A program made the translations under genes and the position numbers. Below are positions 22,115 to 32,162 of a DNA stretch of 64,000 bases, one piece after another. How positions within the stretch are numbered: the first letter of the stretch is position 1; each line of letters opens with the position of its first letter. Source of the DNA: Cylicocyclus nassatus (taxonomy: Eukaryota > Nematoda > Chromadorea > Rhabditida > Strongylidae); NCBI GenBank assembly GCA_958299035.1, contig CATQJL010000112.1:65379117-65443116 (forward strand), read 5' to 3'. A model generated the notes under the pieces. The model searched no databases. It was not told the DNA's origin and saw only the letters and a program-made list of their open reading frames with translations.

Positions 22115-22603
22115 TATATGCGTCTGAGGTAAGTTTCGTTTGTCATAAGAAGGTTGAAAAATTTGCTGGGTATATGGACGGGAAGTTGGCCAAATCTTCG
22201 AAGTTTTTCAGTCGTTTAATTTTACATTAAAAACTGATTAGATTGCTTGTGATCAAAAGGTTCTGAGAAGTGTTTACCACCGCTGGGACTCCAATCTCAA
22301 ACGGAACAATATTTCATTCAGTTGAGCTAGGCTGATACATGTATTTTTTTCCCGAGCTTCTCCTCACAATCCTCAAAAACCCGTTTGCTTTTTCTTCCAA
22401 GACTAAGTTCAGCCTGCACCGTAAGCTAGCTGTGCGACGCCCTGTGCATGGCTCTATCAAATTGTGACTTTGTGCGCGCTAATGCACCAGCAGAAGAAAC
22501 TATTTGCATCCTGTACTTGTAAAATTAGGGTACTTTTATCTTTAATAATGATATCAAATGTTAATAATTAGTACTGACTGATACTGACTTACAATTCAAT
22601 TTA

Positions 22604-23415
22604 TTAGGTTGGAAACTAAGTTTTGCAACTGGTCTCATAACTTCCCTCTCACTCAACATGGCACACTCAAATTTTGCCACTGTGTTGGATATTGCGTAAG
22701 CTACAAGCGCAGCTGCTTTCCTACCAAATTCTGACGTCGCAGTGAGGGTTACGGTAGGTGCATGGTATGAAGGGGAAAAATTCAAAGTTTGACGGATCTG
22801 GCTGAAACTTGGAATAGGGGTGTTATCCGACATGCTGATCACGAAAACGATAGTGAAGTTGTGTGATAAGGGCTTTTTTGTAGGATTACTGTAGGTGTAC
22901 GATATGGGGTCTTACCTTAAACAAGGAAAAAGGCGTTGATTCAACAAATGAATATGATATTCGCGTTCGGCAGGTCAAATAACCTTACTGTGTTAAGTCT
23001 CGGCGGAATTTGAGCTTCGGACTCTTTAGTCATTGACGGTCGTCCCCAGCAGCTCTTGCGTACATCGACTCGTTCGACTTTGTGAGGACGCCAAATCTCG
23101 ACATGCCCCTAAATTTTGTTTCTTTCTTACTAGGCCAAAGGAGTCAACCTCCGGCAATAATTTGTAGACGAATCAGGATTACTACGCATGGTCTAGGTTG
23201 CTAAAGGCTTCATTTTAGCTTAAAACCCCAAAAATTCTCAAATTTCACTAGTTTTCGAAAAAAGCCTGAAACTTTTCTATTTCGTGTTTGAAATTCAAAC
23301 GGTTTGTGCATACTTGTGCACACATTACTCTCTACATAATGCCAAAATTTGAGTGCGCCATGGTGAGTGAGAGGGAAATTATGAGGCCAGTTGCAAAACT
23401 TAGTTTCCAGCCTAA
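22604..23415. mobile_element. Mariner-type MITE (812 bp)
   Basis: TA flanks at 22602-22603 and 23416-23417. The left end TTAGGTTGGAAACTAAGTTT and the right end are inverted copies, and the match runs about 85 bp inward through the CAACTGG, ACTTCCCTCTCACTCA and GGCACACTCAAATTTTG segments. TTAGGTTG at the tip and the TA target are typical of mariner elements. The centre has no transposase. Confidence 0.85.
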
Positions 23416-23750
23416 TATTTTTGGCACTTGACTGAACCTATGTAAAAGAAGAAATTAAAATTACACTCGTATCATCGATTTGCTGCAAATTGAATTTGTA
23501 CCCTTTTGTACGCCAAAATAGCATATAGAGAAATAGAGATAAAACGATCAAAGCAGGTTGACGTCGAACTTTTTACCTAAACGGAATTAATGAGCTGAAA
23601 TGTTGTTAATCGACTATACCGAACAGCGTGATGAGATTATGTGCAAATTGAGGGCTTTCAGCGGATGTTTTCTTGAAACAATCCTACATGATAAACTAAT
23701 CCTTTGGGAAAAAATTACTTCATGCAGATGGACAGAATTGTCGAGTTATT

Positions 23751-25191
23751 TCAGAGAGAGTTTATATCAACGCAAATTTCTTCATGATGCGAAAGCAATA
23801 GCATACCTTGTTTGGACAGCAAAGTCGCAATATTTTTCAAAACATCTTCGTCGGTAAATGATTTGTAAGGGCAAACCAAATCACTTGCAAAGTGTGGCAA
23901 ACATGCATCCAGCAGAATTGCCTTGTAAGAAGCTCCTAAGTAATCTCATTAATCGCCATGCTTATACAGAGACAACCAAACCTTTCTTAGCCCTATCAGC
24001 TAGAAAAGTAATTCCATCGGTCAGGATGACTCGTTGGTGATCATCTTCTAAAAGGCCAAACCACTTTCTAGCTGCGTTCAGCACTTGTCCGCTGATCTCC
24101 ACAACGGTTATATTCATCTGTCAATCAATCATTTGCACTACAGCTTCTTTGCAGTAAGTGAATTAACCCGAGGAAATATTTGATGCAGGAAGCTAGTAAC
24201 TGTTCCACCTCCTAAACCAATTGATAAAATTTTGGCATCACAATCTTCGGACAGATTGAAGCGATCGCTAACAAATAATGACTCTGAAGAAGAAATGCCA
24301 CTTTCAAGTAACAGAAAACATCCGCTACCAATCATCGTGTAGAAGTAATCAAATTGTATAAGCGCGGTCCTATCTATTCTCCACCGTGATGTATCGAAAT
24401 TCTCCTCCGTTAATGCTGAAAATCGTAAACATCAAAAAAACCGCTATGTATGTGTGACATAGCTAGTGCCTACTCGGATGACGTTATAGTAAACACTCTT
24501 TGTACACATTAAAAACATGTATATATTGCTATAAATCCAATCAATAACGCCAAACAGCTGATCATTTTCGATTCAGCGGCGATGGGTGAGTTTTTGCAAC
24601 TGATCTGCTTTTCTTTTCAGACTTCAAAAGGAGTTGCTAAAGGTGAGTAGTGCATGTTCATTTATACTTACTTGTAATCACTTTTGTCATATCTGACGCA
24701 TAGCCGGTGCTGATTTTGCACTGTAGCTGTATATTGCGTGCTGTTACTTCATTTTTTTTACTTATATGGCGTGCTATTACTTTTTACTTATTAGTCGCTT
24801 TCGATGGATTTGCTTTTACTATTTCATCGAATTACTTCACTATGCTCACCCGAACCTCAACATTGAAACTCGCCTTCGAATCTTCACAATAAAACTTGAA
24901 CAAAACAACATAGGCATGAAGCGCACGTAAGCAGTGAAGTAATCCGATGAAACAGTAAAAGCAAACTCCAAGAAAAACGACTAGTAAGTAAGCAATAAAA
25001 GTAATAGCATGCAACATACAGCTACAGTGCAAAATCAGTGCCGGCAACGCGTCAAAACTGACAAAATATAATAAAATAAGTAGTTCAACTCACCTTTAGC
25101 AACTCCTATTGAAGTCTGAAAAGAAAAGCATGATCAGTTGCAAAAAACTCACCTATCGCTGCTGAGTCGAAAATAATCAGCTGTTTGGCCT
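23751..25191 (-). pseudogene. Spermine-synthase-like SAM methyltransferase gene, probably broken
   Basis: A multi-exon gene on the minus strand. Exons read as 24168-24415, 23982-24117 and 23935 down to a TGA at 23751-23753, or to a possible donor at 23807. Introns are 24118-24167 (50 bp) and 23936-23981 (46 bp), both GT-AG and in phase. The peptide has the SAM-binding loop ILSIGLGGGTVTSFLH, then NITVVEISGQVLNAARKWFG (acidic strand 2), ILTDGITFLAD, and AILLDACLP. This order is that of class I methyltransferases related to spermine synthase, a family expanded in nematodes. An upstream exon-like segment (25153-25188, AKQLIIFDSAA) and a 22-bp piece (25094-25115) seem to belong to it. However, in-frame TAGs and a one-base phase problem occur there, and the C-terminus is short. 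The substrate is unknown. Confidence 0.65.
24545..25188. repeat. Inverted duplication of methyltransferase exon and intron
   Basis: A 640-bp palindrome centred near 24880. Its outer edges both begin GCCAAACAGCTGAT, the start of an exon-like segment. Each arm then has a splice-like gap of 35-37 bp (GTGAGTTTTT to CTTTTCTTTTCAG), the short piece ACTTCAAAAGGAGTTGCTAA (TAG in place of AAG in the right arm), and about 230 bp of AT-rich intron-like sequence. The right arm is collinear with the methyltransferase exons on the minus strand; the left arm points the other way. Differences within the exon-like part are mostly silent. Confidence 0.7.
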
Positions 25192-26038
25192 ATTCTGCGC
25201 CACGGCTTATACCGTACAAAATACGCACATCTGCGGACTTTGCAGACGACACGCCCCATCTATCACGGGGAGACGACGATACACTCTCTCGACAAGTTAG
25301 CCATTGACATGCAAAAACACAGCCTTGCTGGCGCGTCATAAAAATCCAAGTTCTTTCTTCATTGAGCTGTGATTGAATGTCTCGGTTACAGCGTACACAT
25401 AACAATATGTAAGAAATTGGGGTATAAACGGACATAGACTAGGAGGAACATAGAGCAGGGTATTGTGGAAAGTTATGTGACTGAAAATTTTGGCAAGCTT
25501 TTTTTCCAAATTTCCTACCTTCAAAAATGATAAAATGGCTCGTTTGCAACGCACAGATAACGATCTAGCACGAAATTTGGTGTGTATACGCGCAGGAATG
25601 CCCACCTGAGGTAGGCAAAACTTCCATTTCACATATGTTTTGCAATATTTTTACATAAATCTGTTCTATACCTAAAGTTCAGTATGTAGTAACATCAAAA
25701 CCCCTCCTCTCTTCCTTGCTGGGATCCGAAAAGCAATGATGCCGGTTTTTTAGGAAGAAAGCGCGCTTCAATCGAACAATCTATGCAGCTGGCGGGATCA
25801 AGAGTGAAATCGTAAATTTTGATAGTGGCAAAAGCGAAGCCGTTTTACTGTCGTCCATTTGCCACCTTCGTGCTGGGCCTTGGCTTAAACACTTGAAAGT
25901 AGGATACCATATCAGTAGCGGTTGACTCACTTTTTTGCATTATCATTCAGTCATTATCTTTTGTGACTTTCGTTTGAGCTTTCTATGATCTATTCTTCAA
26001 TTGCTCTTACCTATGCTGCTCAATATTATCATACTTCA
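25192..26038. other. Upstream flank of the methyltransferase; no clear exon
   Basis: On the minus strand a frame at 25190-25435 runs straight up to the exon start at 25188 and ends at a TAG that could instead be an acceptor AG. Whether this is coding is not clear. A second frame (25336-25632) has no motif. The rest shows nothing. Confidence 0.3.
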
Positions 26039-26146
26039 GTGGCCGTATTCAACAGCGAACGCAGCGGGTTCCAGAACCCATTGGGTAGGCTCAACCCACA
26101 AAACCGGTGTTCATGAAATTAGTGGAGGTTCCGGCCCAGTGGTTAA

Positions 26147-26255
26147 GGCTGCGTTCATACTGATCCCAAAGTTCGAGAACAGTTCCAGCACAGCGCTCAG
26201 TTCGAGTGTTGTGCTGGGACTGTTCTCAAACTTTCAGATCAGTATGAACGCAGCC
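26147..26255. mobile_element. 109-bp hairpin MITE
   Basis: A nearly perfect hairpin. Ends are GGCTGCGTTCATACTGATC and its inverse, and the inner part also pairs (GTTCGAGAACAGTTCCAGCA against TGCTGGGACTGTTCTCAAAC). It is flanked by TAA on both sides (26144-26146 and 26256-26258). A 3-bp TAA duplication suggests a PIF/Harbinger-like MITE. It lies within the GGGTT-rich end of the 3.3-kb element. Confidence 0.75.
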
Positions 26256-26256
26256 T

Positions 26257-26626
26257 AAAGGCACCGTCCACCCAAAATTTCGACCTCCATGTTTTTGCCG
26301 TTCCAGGACCTTTTCATACCCCTCATCTCGAATATCAAGCCGGAAATTTGCGAAAACCACGAAAACTCCCGTTTTCAGAACCCGCACAGCGACTTCTTCG
26401 GATCGGTAATTGGTTAGGCGCGCACGGATGGGCGGGCCGAACGTCACGCCCACTCAAAAGAAAGGAGCCGAAGTGGCGAATCTGTCATCCGAGCGATTTT
26501 CAAAGCAATTTTCTCGCTTCGAGAGCAACTTTAGGCAGCCCAAGTTGGGCAATCATACAGTTGGGGGCCCGGCAGCTGCTAGATATCATAATCTCACCAA
26601 CCCCAAATTGGATGGACGGTGCCTTT
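26257..26626. mobile_element. 370-bp MITE beside the 109-bp one
   Basis: Inverted ends AAAGGCACCGTCCACCC (left) and, reversed, AAAGGCACCGTCCATCC (right). It follows the previous MITE with shared bases at the junction, so its target duplication is ambiguous. It is non-coding apart from overlapping chance frames. It also interrupts the GGGTT/AACCC-rich left end of the 3.3-kb element. Confidence 0.65.
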
Positions 26627-28679
26627 AATCCCACCCAGTGGGTTCTGGAACCCACAAAAAGCCACCTAACCGGTATACACGAACGAACCCAGTGAGTTTG
26701 CGAACCCAAAAGTCAATCATACTGGTATTCACGAAGCAAGTTAGCCAGATCCCGTGGGTTTGAGCAATGGGTTGGCAAACCCAAGCGTGGTATAATTTCG
26801 CGAATGGGTTACATGTGAACCCAGTTCCTTTGCTGATTATTAAAAGACTTGTGAGCGGCGATGTTAACACTAAGCAGCACTCAAAACAGAATTATACTTA
26901 TTTAGACTTCAAAACTTTTTGTAAATAAGAATATTTTTCTACTAAAAGAGCTTGACCTTAGTGCCAAATTCTCTCGGAAGCGGACAAATTTTTTTTCATC
27001 GAATAAATTTCATAGACCTTAATTTGTATGCTATTCGGAGTTCCATGTATGTCTAAAATTCATGATGGTTATGAATTAGTGCAAATCATAATCACAATTA
27101 TGAATTACGTTTAACTATTTGTTGATGTTTTCTTTGCATTTCGAGCCAGAAAAAGTCTCACATAAAGGGAAGAGTGCGCTGATTTCGGAATTGCATACAT
27201 ATGAGATTGCTGTGAGGACAAAACACTTTCATATTCTATTTGGAGTTCCGAAAAGGTTTTTTGCAGATAAGCTCAAGAATAATACAACATTCGCAAAGAG
27301 AGCAAGCTGAACTGGTTTCAGTTACAACTTAGCAGTCTCAAAGAAGTCACGGACATCCATGAAAAATTCGTTGCATCAATTCGTAAAAAGCTTAAAGGCA
27401 GCATTCAAGCAGATTTAAACATTGGTGCTATCTCGCGCAAATCCGACTCTTGAAGACCTCCTGTGAAAAAAGAAAATCGGCGCAGAAAACGCTGACCTCC
27501 GCTGACCTCGAGGACCACGCCTGCTTCTTCGCACGGCACGCCCCTTGAAAAAACTCTCATCGTCCTTGACGTGTTTTGACGTGGTAAACACAATGAAAGG
27601 CATTGTGTCTACCTGTTCATGCTTGTTTTCGACAAGGATAGCATTAGAACTCAATAGCACTCGTCCACGCTTCTCAAAAAATTGTCTCGATAATGGGTTT
27701 TTTGAGGAATTTACGCATTTTGATTGCCATATTTAGGATCAGCGCCATGAAAACGCCTGGATAAGGCAGAAAAATAGAAGTCGAGATTCTGCCTGGACGC
27801 TGCCTCTAGACGCCTCTCCATGTTTGCTAGTGCTATCTCAGAATTTTTCGGATATCACTGCGACTGAGAAACAAACTCTTTGTGTCTAATTTTTGGGATG
27901 TTCGTAAGCTCCTCAAATCAAAAATATAGGTAAAAAAAGTAATTTTGTTAGAATCCGTTTGAGTTCCCAACAAAATGAAACTTGACAAACAGGAGAAGGG
28001 AATTAGTTGGTGGTAGTCACAAGCTTGTATGCATCAAAAAACCAGAAGTCTGTACTTGATAATCACTTGCACATTTCAAGCTAAGCAAAACGTACCGGGT
28101 TCCCTACCAAGTCGGGCGTTCCCTATGAGAAATTCAAAAATGGGTAATTTATATAGTTTGGTTACGGCTCTCCTACTTGCAACTACCAAATTCCTCAACT
28201 TCACCCTTTACAAAGGGCCAGGCACGAGTCCGTTTCTGGGCTTTTTGAAAACGAAATCCCCCCCCCCTGACTTCGGAAGTTTTACGAAGTCCCCTTTAAC
28301 CTACCGATTTAGAGAAGATGAAAACATTAAAAAATTCCCTTTCTGAAAGAATAAATGTGAAATAAGAGTAAAAATCCAAAGTGGAGCTGAATACTACGCA
28401 TGCACAGAGTTTGGCGTTGGAGCGCGATATCTAACAAAGCCATTCATGAAGAAATTGAGGCAAAAAACAAAGGAAAGGCAATGATATGAAAATGTCTTCA
28501 TACACAGGGACAGAATTTTGATCGGGGAATCCGTCCATGCTAAGAAAATCCGAACTCATATAAAGTGACAGAAAATATGCTCCAGACGATCTCAGATCGT
28601 CTGGTGGCCGTCTGGAGACGGACTAATTTTGGAGAAGGTATTTCTTCATTTAAGTTTTTGAATTTTTTTATATAACTCT

Positions 28680-28990
28680 TCTGCAAATAATTTTCTATGT
28701 ATACGGTTTAATTTTGGTATCATATGATTCTGTGTGCGCTGTAAACAAGCAATTTGTTTATTTTAGCATTGCTTTGGAATCGCGCGCAATTTTCGCCATA
28801 CATGATGGAGCATGTCAATTGTGTGATAACCTGTTCGAAAAGCTTCTGTTCGATTGAATGGCGCTTATCCTTAGTGGTCGGCCCCGACTTCGCAAAAAAC
28901 GATAGCCCCTTTGCTTTTTGCTCCAAACGAAGTCCAGCTTGCTTTCAGACGATCTGTGCCGGGCCCTTCCCCTACCCCAACCAAGTTTAG
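28680..28990 (+). repeat. Family F related fragment
   Basis: The stretch 28860-28990 (GACTTCGCAAAAAACGATAG, then CCCTTTGCTTTTTGCTCC and CTGTGCCGGGCCC) matches in reverse 60830-60920. The part 28700-28760 matches 18455-18520. It has no ends of its own that I can see. Confidence 0.45.
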
Positions 28991-29785
28991 ACACTCTTAC
29001 ACTCATTTGCGATACTGTGAAATTCGAACATTTTCATCATTACTTGATGTGGCAAAGTTTGCCCGAGATGCTGCCTTACAAAACATTGTTGCACAAAAGA
29101 TGACTGATGCCATTCATCCGAACATAAGAGTTCCCGAAAGCGTGTTAAGCGCTTTTAGTTTGGCGCGATTTTTGTGTGTCAGAAATATGTAAGATAGTAC
29201 ACTGACTAGGAGGCACATTGGTGACGTCATGGGTTGGCGAACCCAGCGAGGCAATTGTGAATACCAATCTTACCCAGTGGGTTCCGGAACCCACAGGGTT
29301 CTTGATGAATACGGCCACAGGTCTTTCAGTGGTGTTTTATATCAGGTTGACGCAAAAATAATGCCCGTTTTTTTTTCGCTAAAAGTTATGACTTTGTTTC
29401 CTCTTATTTTTGAATATAGTCAAGAGCATTAGGAGCAGCAAACCCTTTGTATTTAGAGCGCACCTTCTCATACTGATAGAGCAAGCGGGAAGAAAACCAT
29501 GCGTCAAAAAACTGGAAGGTTTTCTTTTGAAAACCTCGTTTTTCAAACCTTACAACTCCTTTCAAGTTTTGTTCCTATAGCTGATAATTAGCTGATTTTG
29601 TAGCCACAAGCCAGTAGTATATGTATATACAGAAAACACCCCAACGAAAGAGTTCTACGAAAAGAAAAGATAAATTTGCGAAATTGCTCATCTTTTTGAG
29701 CCTGTTTGTGGTAGGCTTGACAGTCCCAACTTATGAAAATTTGGAATTCTTCATGCACTCCATAGCTGAGTTGCGCTGCGAAATA

Positions 29786-30488
29786 TTAATTTGGCACGGA
29801 AGTTCGGTCGCACCATTTTCAAAAATTCATAACTTCTGATTTTTCCAACCGATTTGACTGCCTTTATTTTTATATGAAAGAGTTGTTCATGCTCTTTATA
29901 ATGACATCTTAGCTGCTTACTAGTGATCATCTGTTGCATAGATAGGAGCGGTAAAGGAAAATTAGTCAAAATTCGAATTTTCTGTGTAGGGTCAAAAAAA
30001 TGGAGGCAACAAAAATCGGAGCAATCGGTACTGTACACTGTTTCACCAGCTCTTTCTAACAGTGCAAAGTTTGCGTCGATTGAATGTCTTTATGAAAATT
30101 TACGATTTTCGAGCAAGCAATACAAAAGGGCGAATTTGATTTATTTTGGCATTTTTCAGGGGAAACATAACTTTTCATAGAGACGCTCAATCGGCGCAAA
30201 CTTTGCACAATTAGCTAGAGCTGGCGAAAGAATCTACAACACCGACTGCTCCGATTTTTGTTGCAAGTTTCCGATTTTTTATGACTCTACACAAAAAATT
30301 CAAATTTTGACCAATTTTTTTCTATCTCTCCTATCTATGCAAAAGATGATCAGTAATTAGCAGCTAAGATGTCCTTATAAAGAGCATGACTTACTCTTTC
30401 ATAGAAAATTAAAAAAAGCAGTCATTTGGAAAAATCAGAAGTTATGAATTTTGGAAAGTGGTGCGACAGAAATTTCGTGCCAACCTAA
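29786..30488. mobile_element. Mariner-type MITE (703 bp)
   Basis: The left end TTAATTTGGCACGGAAGTTC and the right end, reversed TTAGGTTGGCACGAAATTTC, are followed by TCGGTCGCACCA or TGTCGCACCA. The arms keep pairing (AAATTCATAACTTCTGATTT; GAGTTGTTCATGCTCTTTAT with its inverse near 30380). TA precedes the left end; the right flank is CA, so one target copy has mutated. No transposase. ORFs on both strands are chance frames. Confidence 0.75.
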
Positions 30489-31012
30489 CATATAGGCAAG
30501 ATGTTCTATGAAGCTTACAGAAATGAGCGAAGCGTTAGCGAGTGCCTTAATCAGGGGAAATTTTGACCCTAGAGCCAGCAGCAAATATGTATCTTGGGGG
30601 CGTCGATTTCTCTATCCAGATATTTAGAAATATCTACCTAGACATGCAATGGGTAAATAATACTCATCCCTTTCAGATGTTATGTTTTCAAAAGCATTCG
30701 CTCATTTACGCCTGAATTGTGGCCAAGCAAGTTAAAGCAAGGAAGTTTCGATTTTGAGTGCAGCTGTGCGAGATGCTGGTGAAATCACAGATGAGATATA
30801 ACCTTAATTTTACCACTAGAAAGTACGTGAAGAAAGCCTTCCAAAGGGTTGTTTCAGACTGCCGCACTGACCGCAGCAGAGTGCAGCAAACTGCATTTGA
30901 CCGCACTAGCCGCAACGGCCGCACAGATCACTGCATCCTTTCGTAAAGGTGGAGAGTATAAATAGTTGTAGCTCAAATAGTCAACACCAATATATTAAAT
31001 AGCTAGATGGCT

Positions 31013-31279
31013 TACCCGCCTCCGCCCGGCCCTGTCAATAATATATTTGTAATCAGCATGCTCGATTACCCCCCTGTGCCAACTCCCAGCCGTGTAGCTC
31101 AAATTTTGCAAAAAATCGATAAAATCGATATCGATCGATGACGAAAAGTAGCCTTTGACACCCGCCGGGGCCCGAAGAGTATGTGTACCAAGTTTGGTCC
31201 GGATCGGTTCAGGAATGGAATTTTCTATTCGGAACATACGTACAGACAGATATACAGACATTCAGCTTTATATATAAGA
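31013..31279 (-). mobile_element. Hel-1, short reversed copy (267 bp)
   Basis: On the minus strand: TC start at 31279 with A before it, TTATATATAAAGCTGAATG, the ATTCCATTCCTGAACCGATC block, one module, and the tail GACAGGGCCGGGCGGAGGCG ending CTAG at 31013. The base after CTAG is C rather than T. It is otherwise complete and close in size to the 10086-10374 copy. Confidence 0.75.
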
Positions 31280-31530
31280 TAACAGGTGTAAACAATGATA
31301 GGAGGCATCAGAACAAATATGAGCACACCATAAATAATGAAAGGACAAAGGATTAGGCATCTTCAACACCCTCTGTGGGCATGCGCCGAACGCACATTAC
31401 TTCAAAGTCGAAGAGGCGAGCGTATGCGTGCGAGCCTATTACAGTGATTTGCGGGGGCCAGCCGATTACCAAGTCAGTGCTTTTATCCTCCCAGATTACT
31501 CTAGTACCAATTCACCGGCCCCGGAGGATA

Positions 31531-31757
31531 AGGGTCGGGCATACTTCGCGCGATTTCAGTCGCAACGCGACTTGGGAATTCGCCAGAAGTCCTCAGATTT
31601 AACACCAGCAAACCGCATATGCATAGTGCGTATAACTTAAGATTGATGAAATGCTTTATCTTCTGTGCATTTAGAATGTGCTTACGATGAGTTATGGACA
31701 GCTAAAATTTTGCCAAATCGCGTCGCGACTGAAATTGCGTGAAGTATGCCCGGCCCT
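31531..31757. mobile_element. MITE family PH, copy 2 (227 bp)
   Basis: Ends AGGGTCGGGCATACTTCGCG and the inverse, the same body as copies at 15853 and 48388. Flanked by ATA on both sides (31528-31530 and 31758-31760), a 3-bp target duplication that differs from the TTA of the other two and so supports independent insertion. Confidence 0.8.
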
Positions 31758-31771
31758 ATAGAGGGCTTGGT

Positions 31772-31850
31772 TGGTCCAGGGGCAGGGATCGAACCTGTGT
31801 CCGATCTGGTCAAAGCGGCGCCTCATACCACTACGCCACTCGTCCCACGA
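31772..31850 (-). tRNA. tRNA-like sequence (tRNA pseudogene or SINE head)
   Basis: On the minus strand there is a good A box, TGGCGTAGTGGTA, and a canonical B box, GGTTCGATCCC, at the right spacing for a polymerase III promoter, with a D-arm and T-arm that can partly pair. The acceptor stem does not pair and the anticodon arm is poor, so I do not assign an anticodon. It is most likely a degenerate tRNA or the tRNA-derived head of a SINE, lying 15 bp from a PH MITE. Confidence 0.45.
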
Positions 31851-32162
31851 GCACACCAAAGAAAGACAATCGCCAAAATTTGATTGAGAAGAGTAAATCA
31901 AGATCTATAAACTTCCTGGGCGTATATCGCGGTATTTTGACGTAATCGCAATTGTTTGCTTTTATGAAAGAAAGTAGCAATTTGAACGGCCATTGCGGTC
32001 AATGTGGTCAGCTGCAGTCTGCTGCAGTCGCTGCGGTCAATGCGGCAGCATGAAACAACCCAAAGATATGCAGAACCTATACCGAAACAGAAATCTTGAA
32101 GGAAAAAATCATTTGGAAAGGAGGCTTAGAAAAACGGACATTGTTTTTGCACCAACCTAATA

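Larger units (their letters stand above)
26040..29314. mobile_element. 3.3-kb element with GGGTT/AACCC-rich inverted ends
   Basis: Both ends carry GTGGCCGTATTCA (26040 and, reversed, 29314), followed by inverted matches over about 55 bp, including GGGTTCCAGAACCC and ACCCAYTGGGTA. Many GGGTT-n4-AACCC palindromes cluster at 26070-26110, 26640-26860 and 29228-29300. If CAG on both outer sides is the target duplication, it is 3 bp. The interior has weak open frames (27119-27310 and 28911-29192) without recognised domains. It could be one DNA transposon, or two solo ends of a family that happen to face each other. Confidence 0.45.
30843..32160. repeat. Inverted GC-box repeat with a mariner-type right end
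   Basis: Segments at 30843-30945 and 31975-32062 are inverted copies, with GGTTGTTTCAGACTGCCGCA and repeated TGACCGCAG / CTGCAG motifs. The right side ends TTTGCACCAACCTAA at 32160 followed by TA, a mariner-type terminus when reversed (TTAGGTTGGTGCAAAAAC). The matching left terminus is not found. Between the arms lie a reversed Hel-1, a PH MITE and a tRNA-like sequence, so the centre is full of later insertions. Confidence 0.5.
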
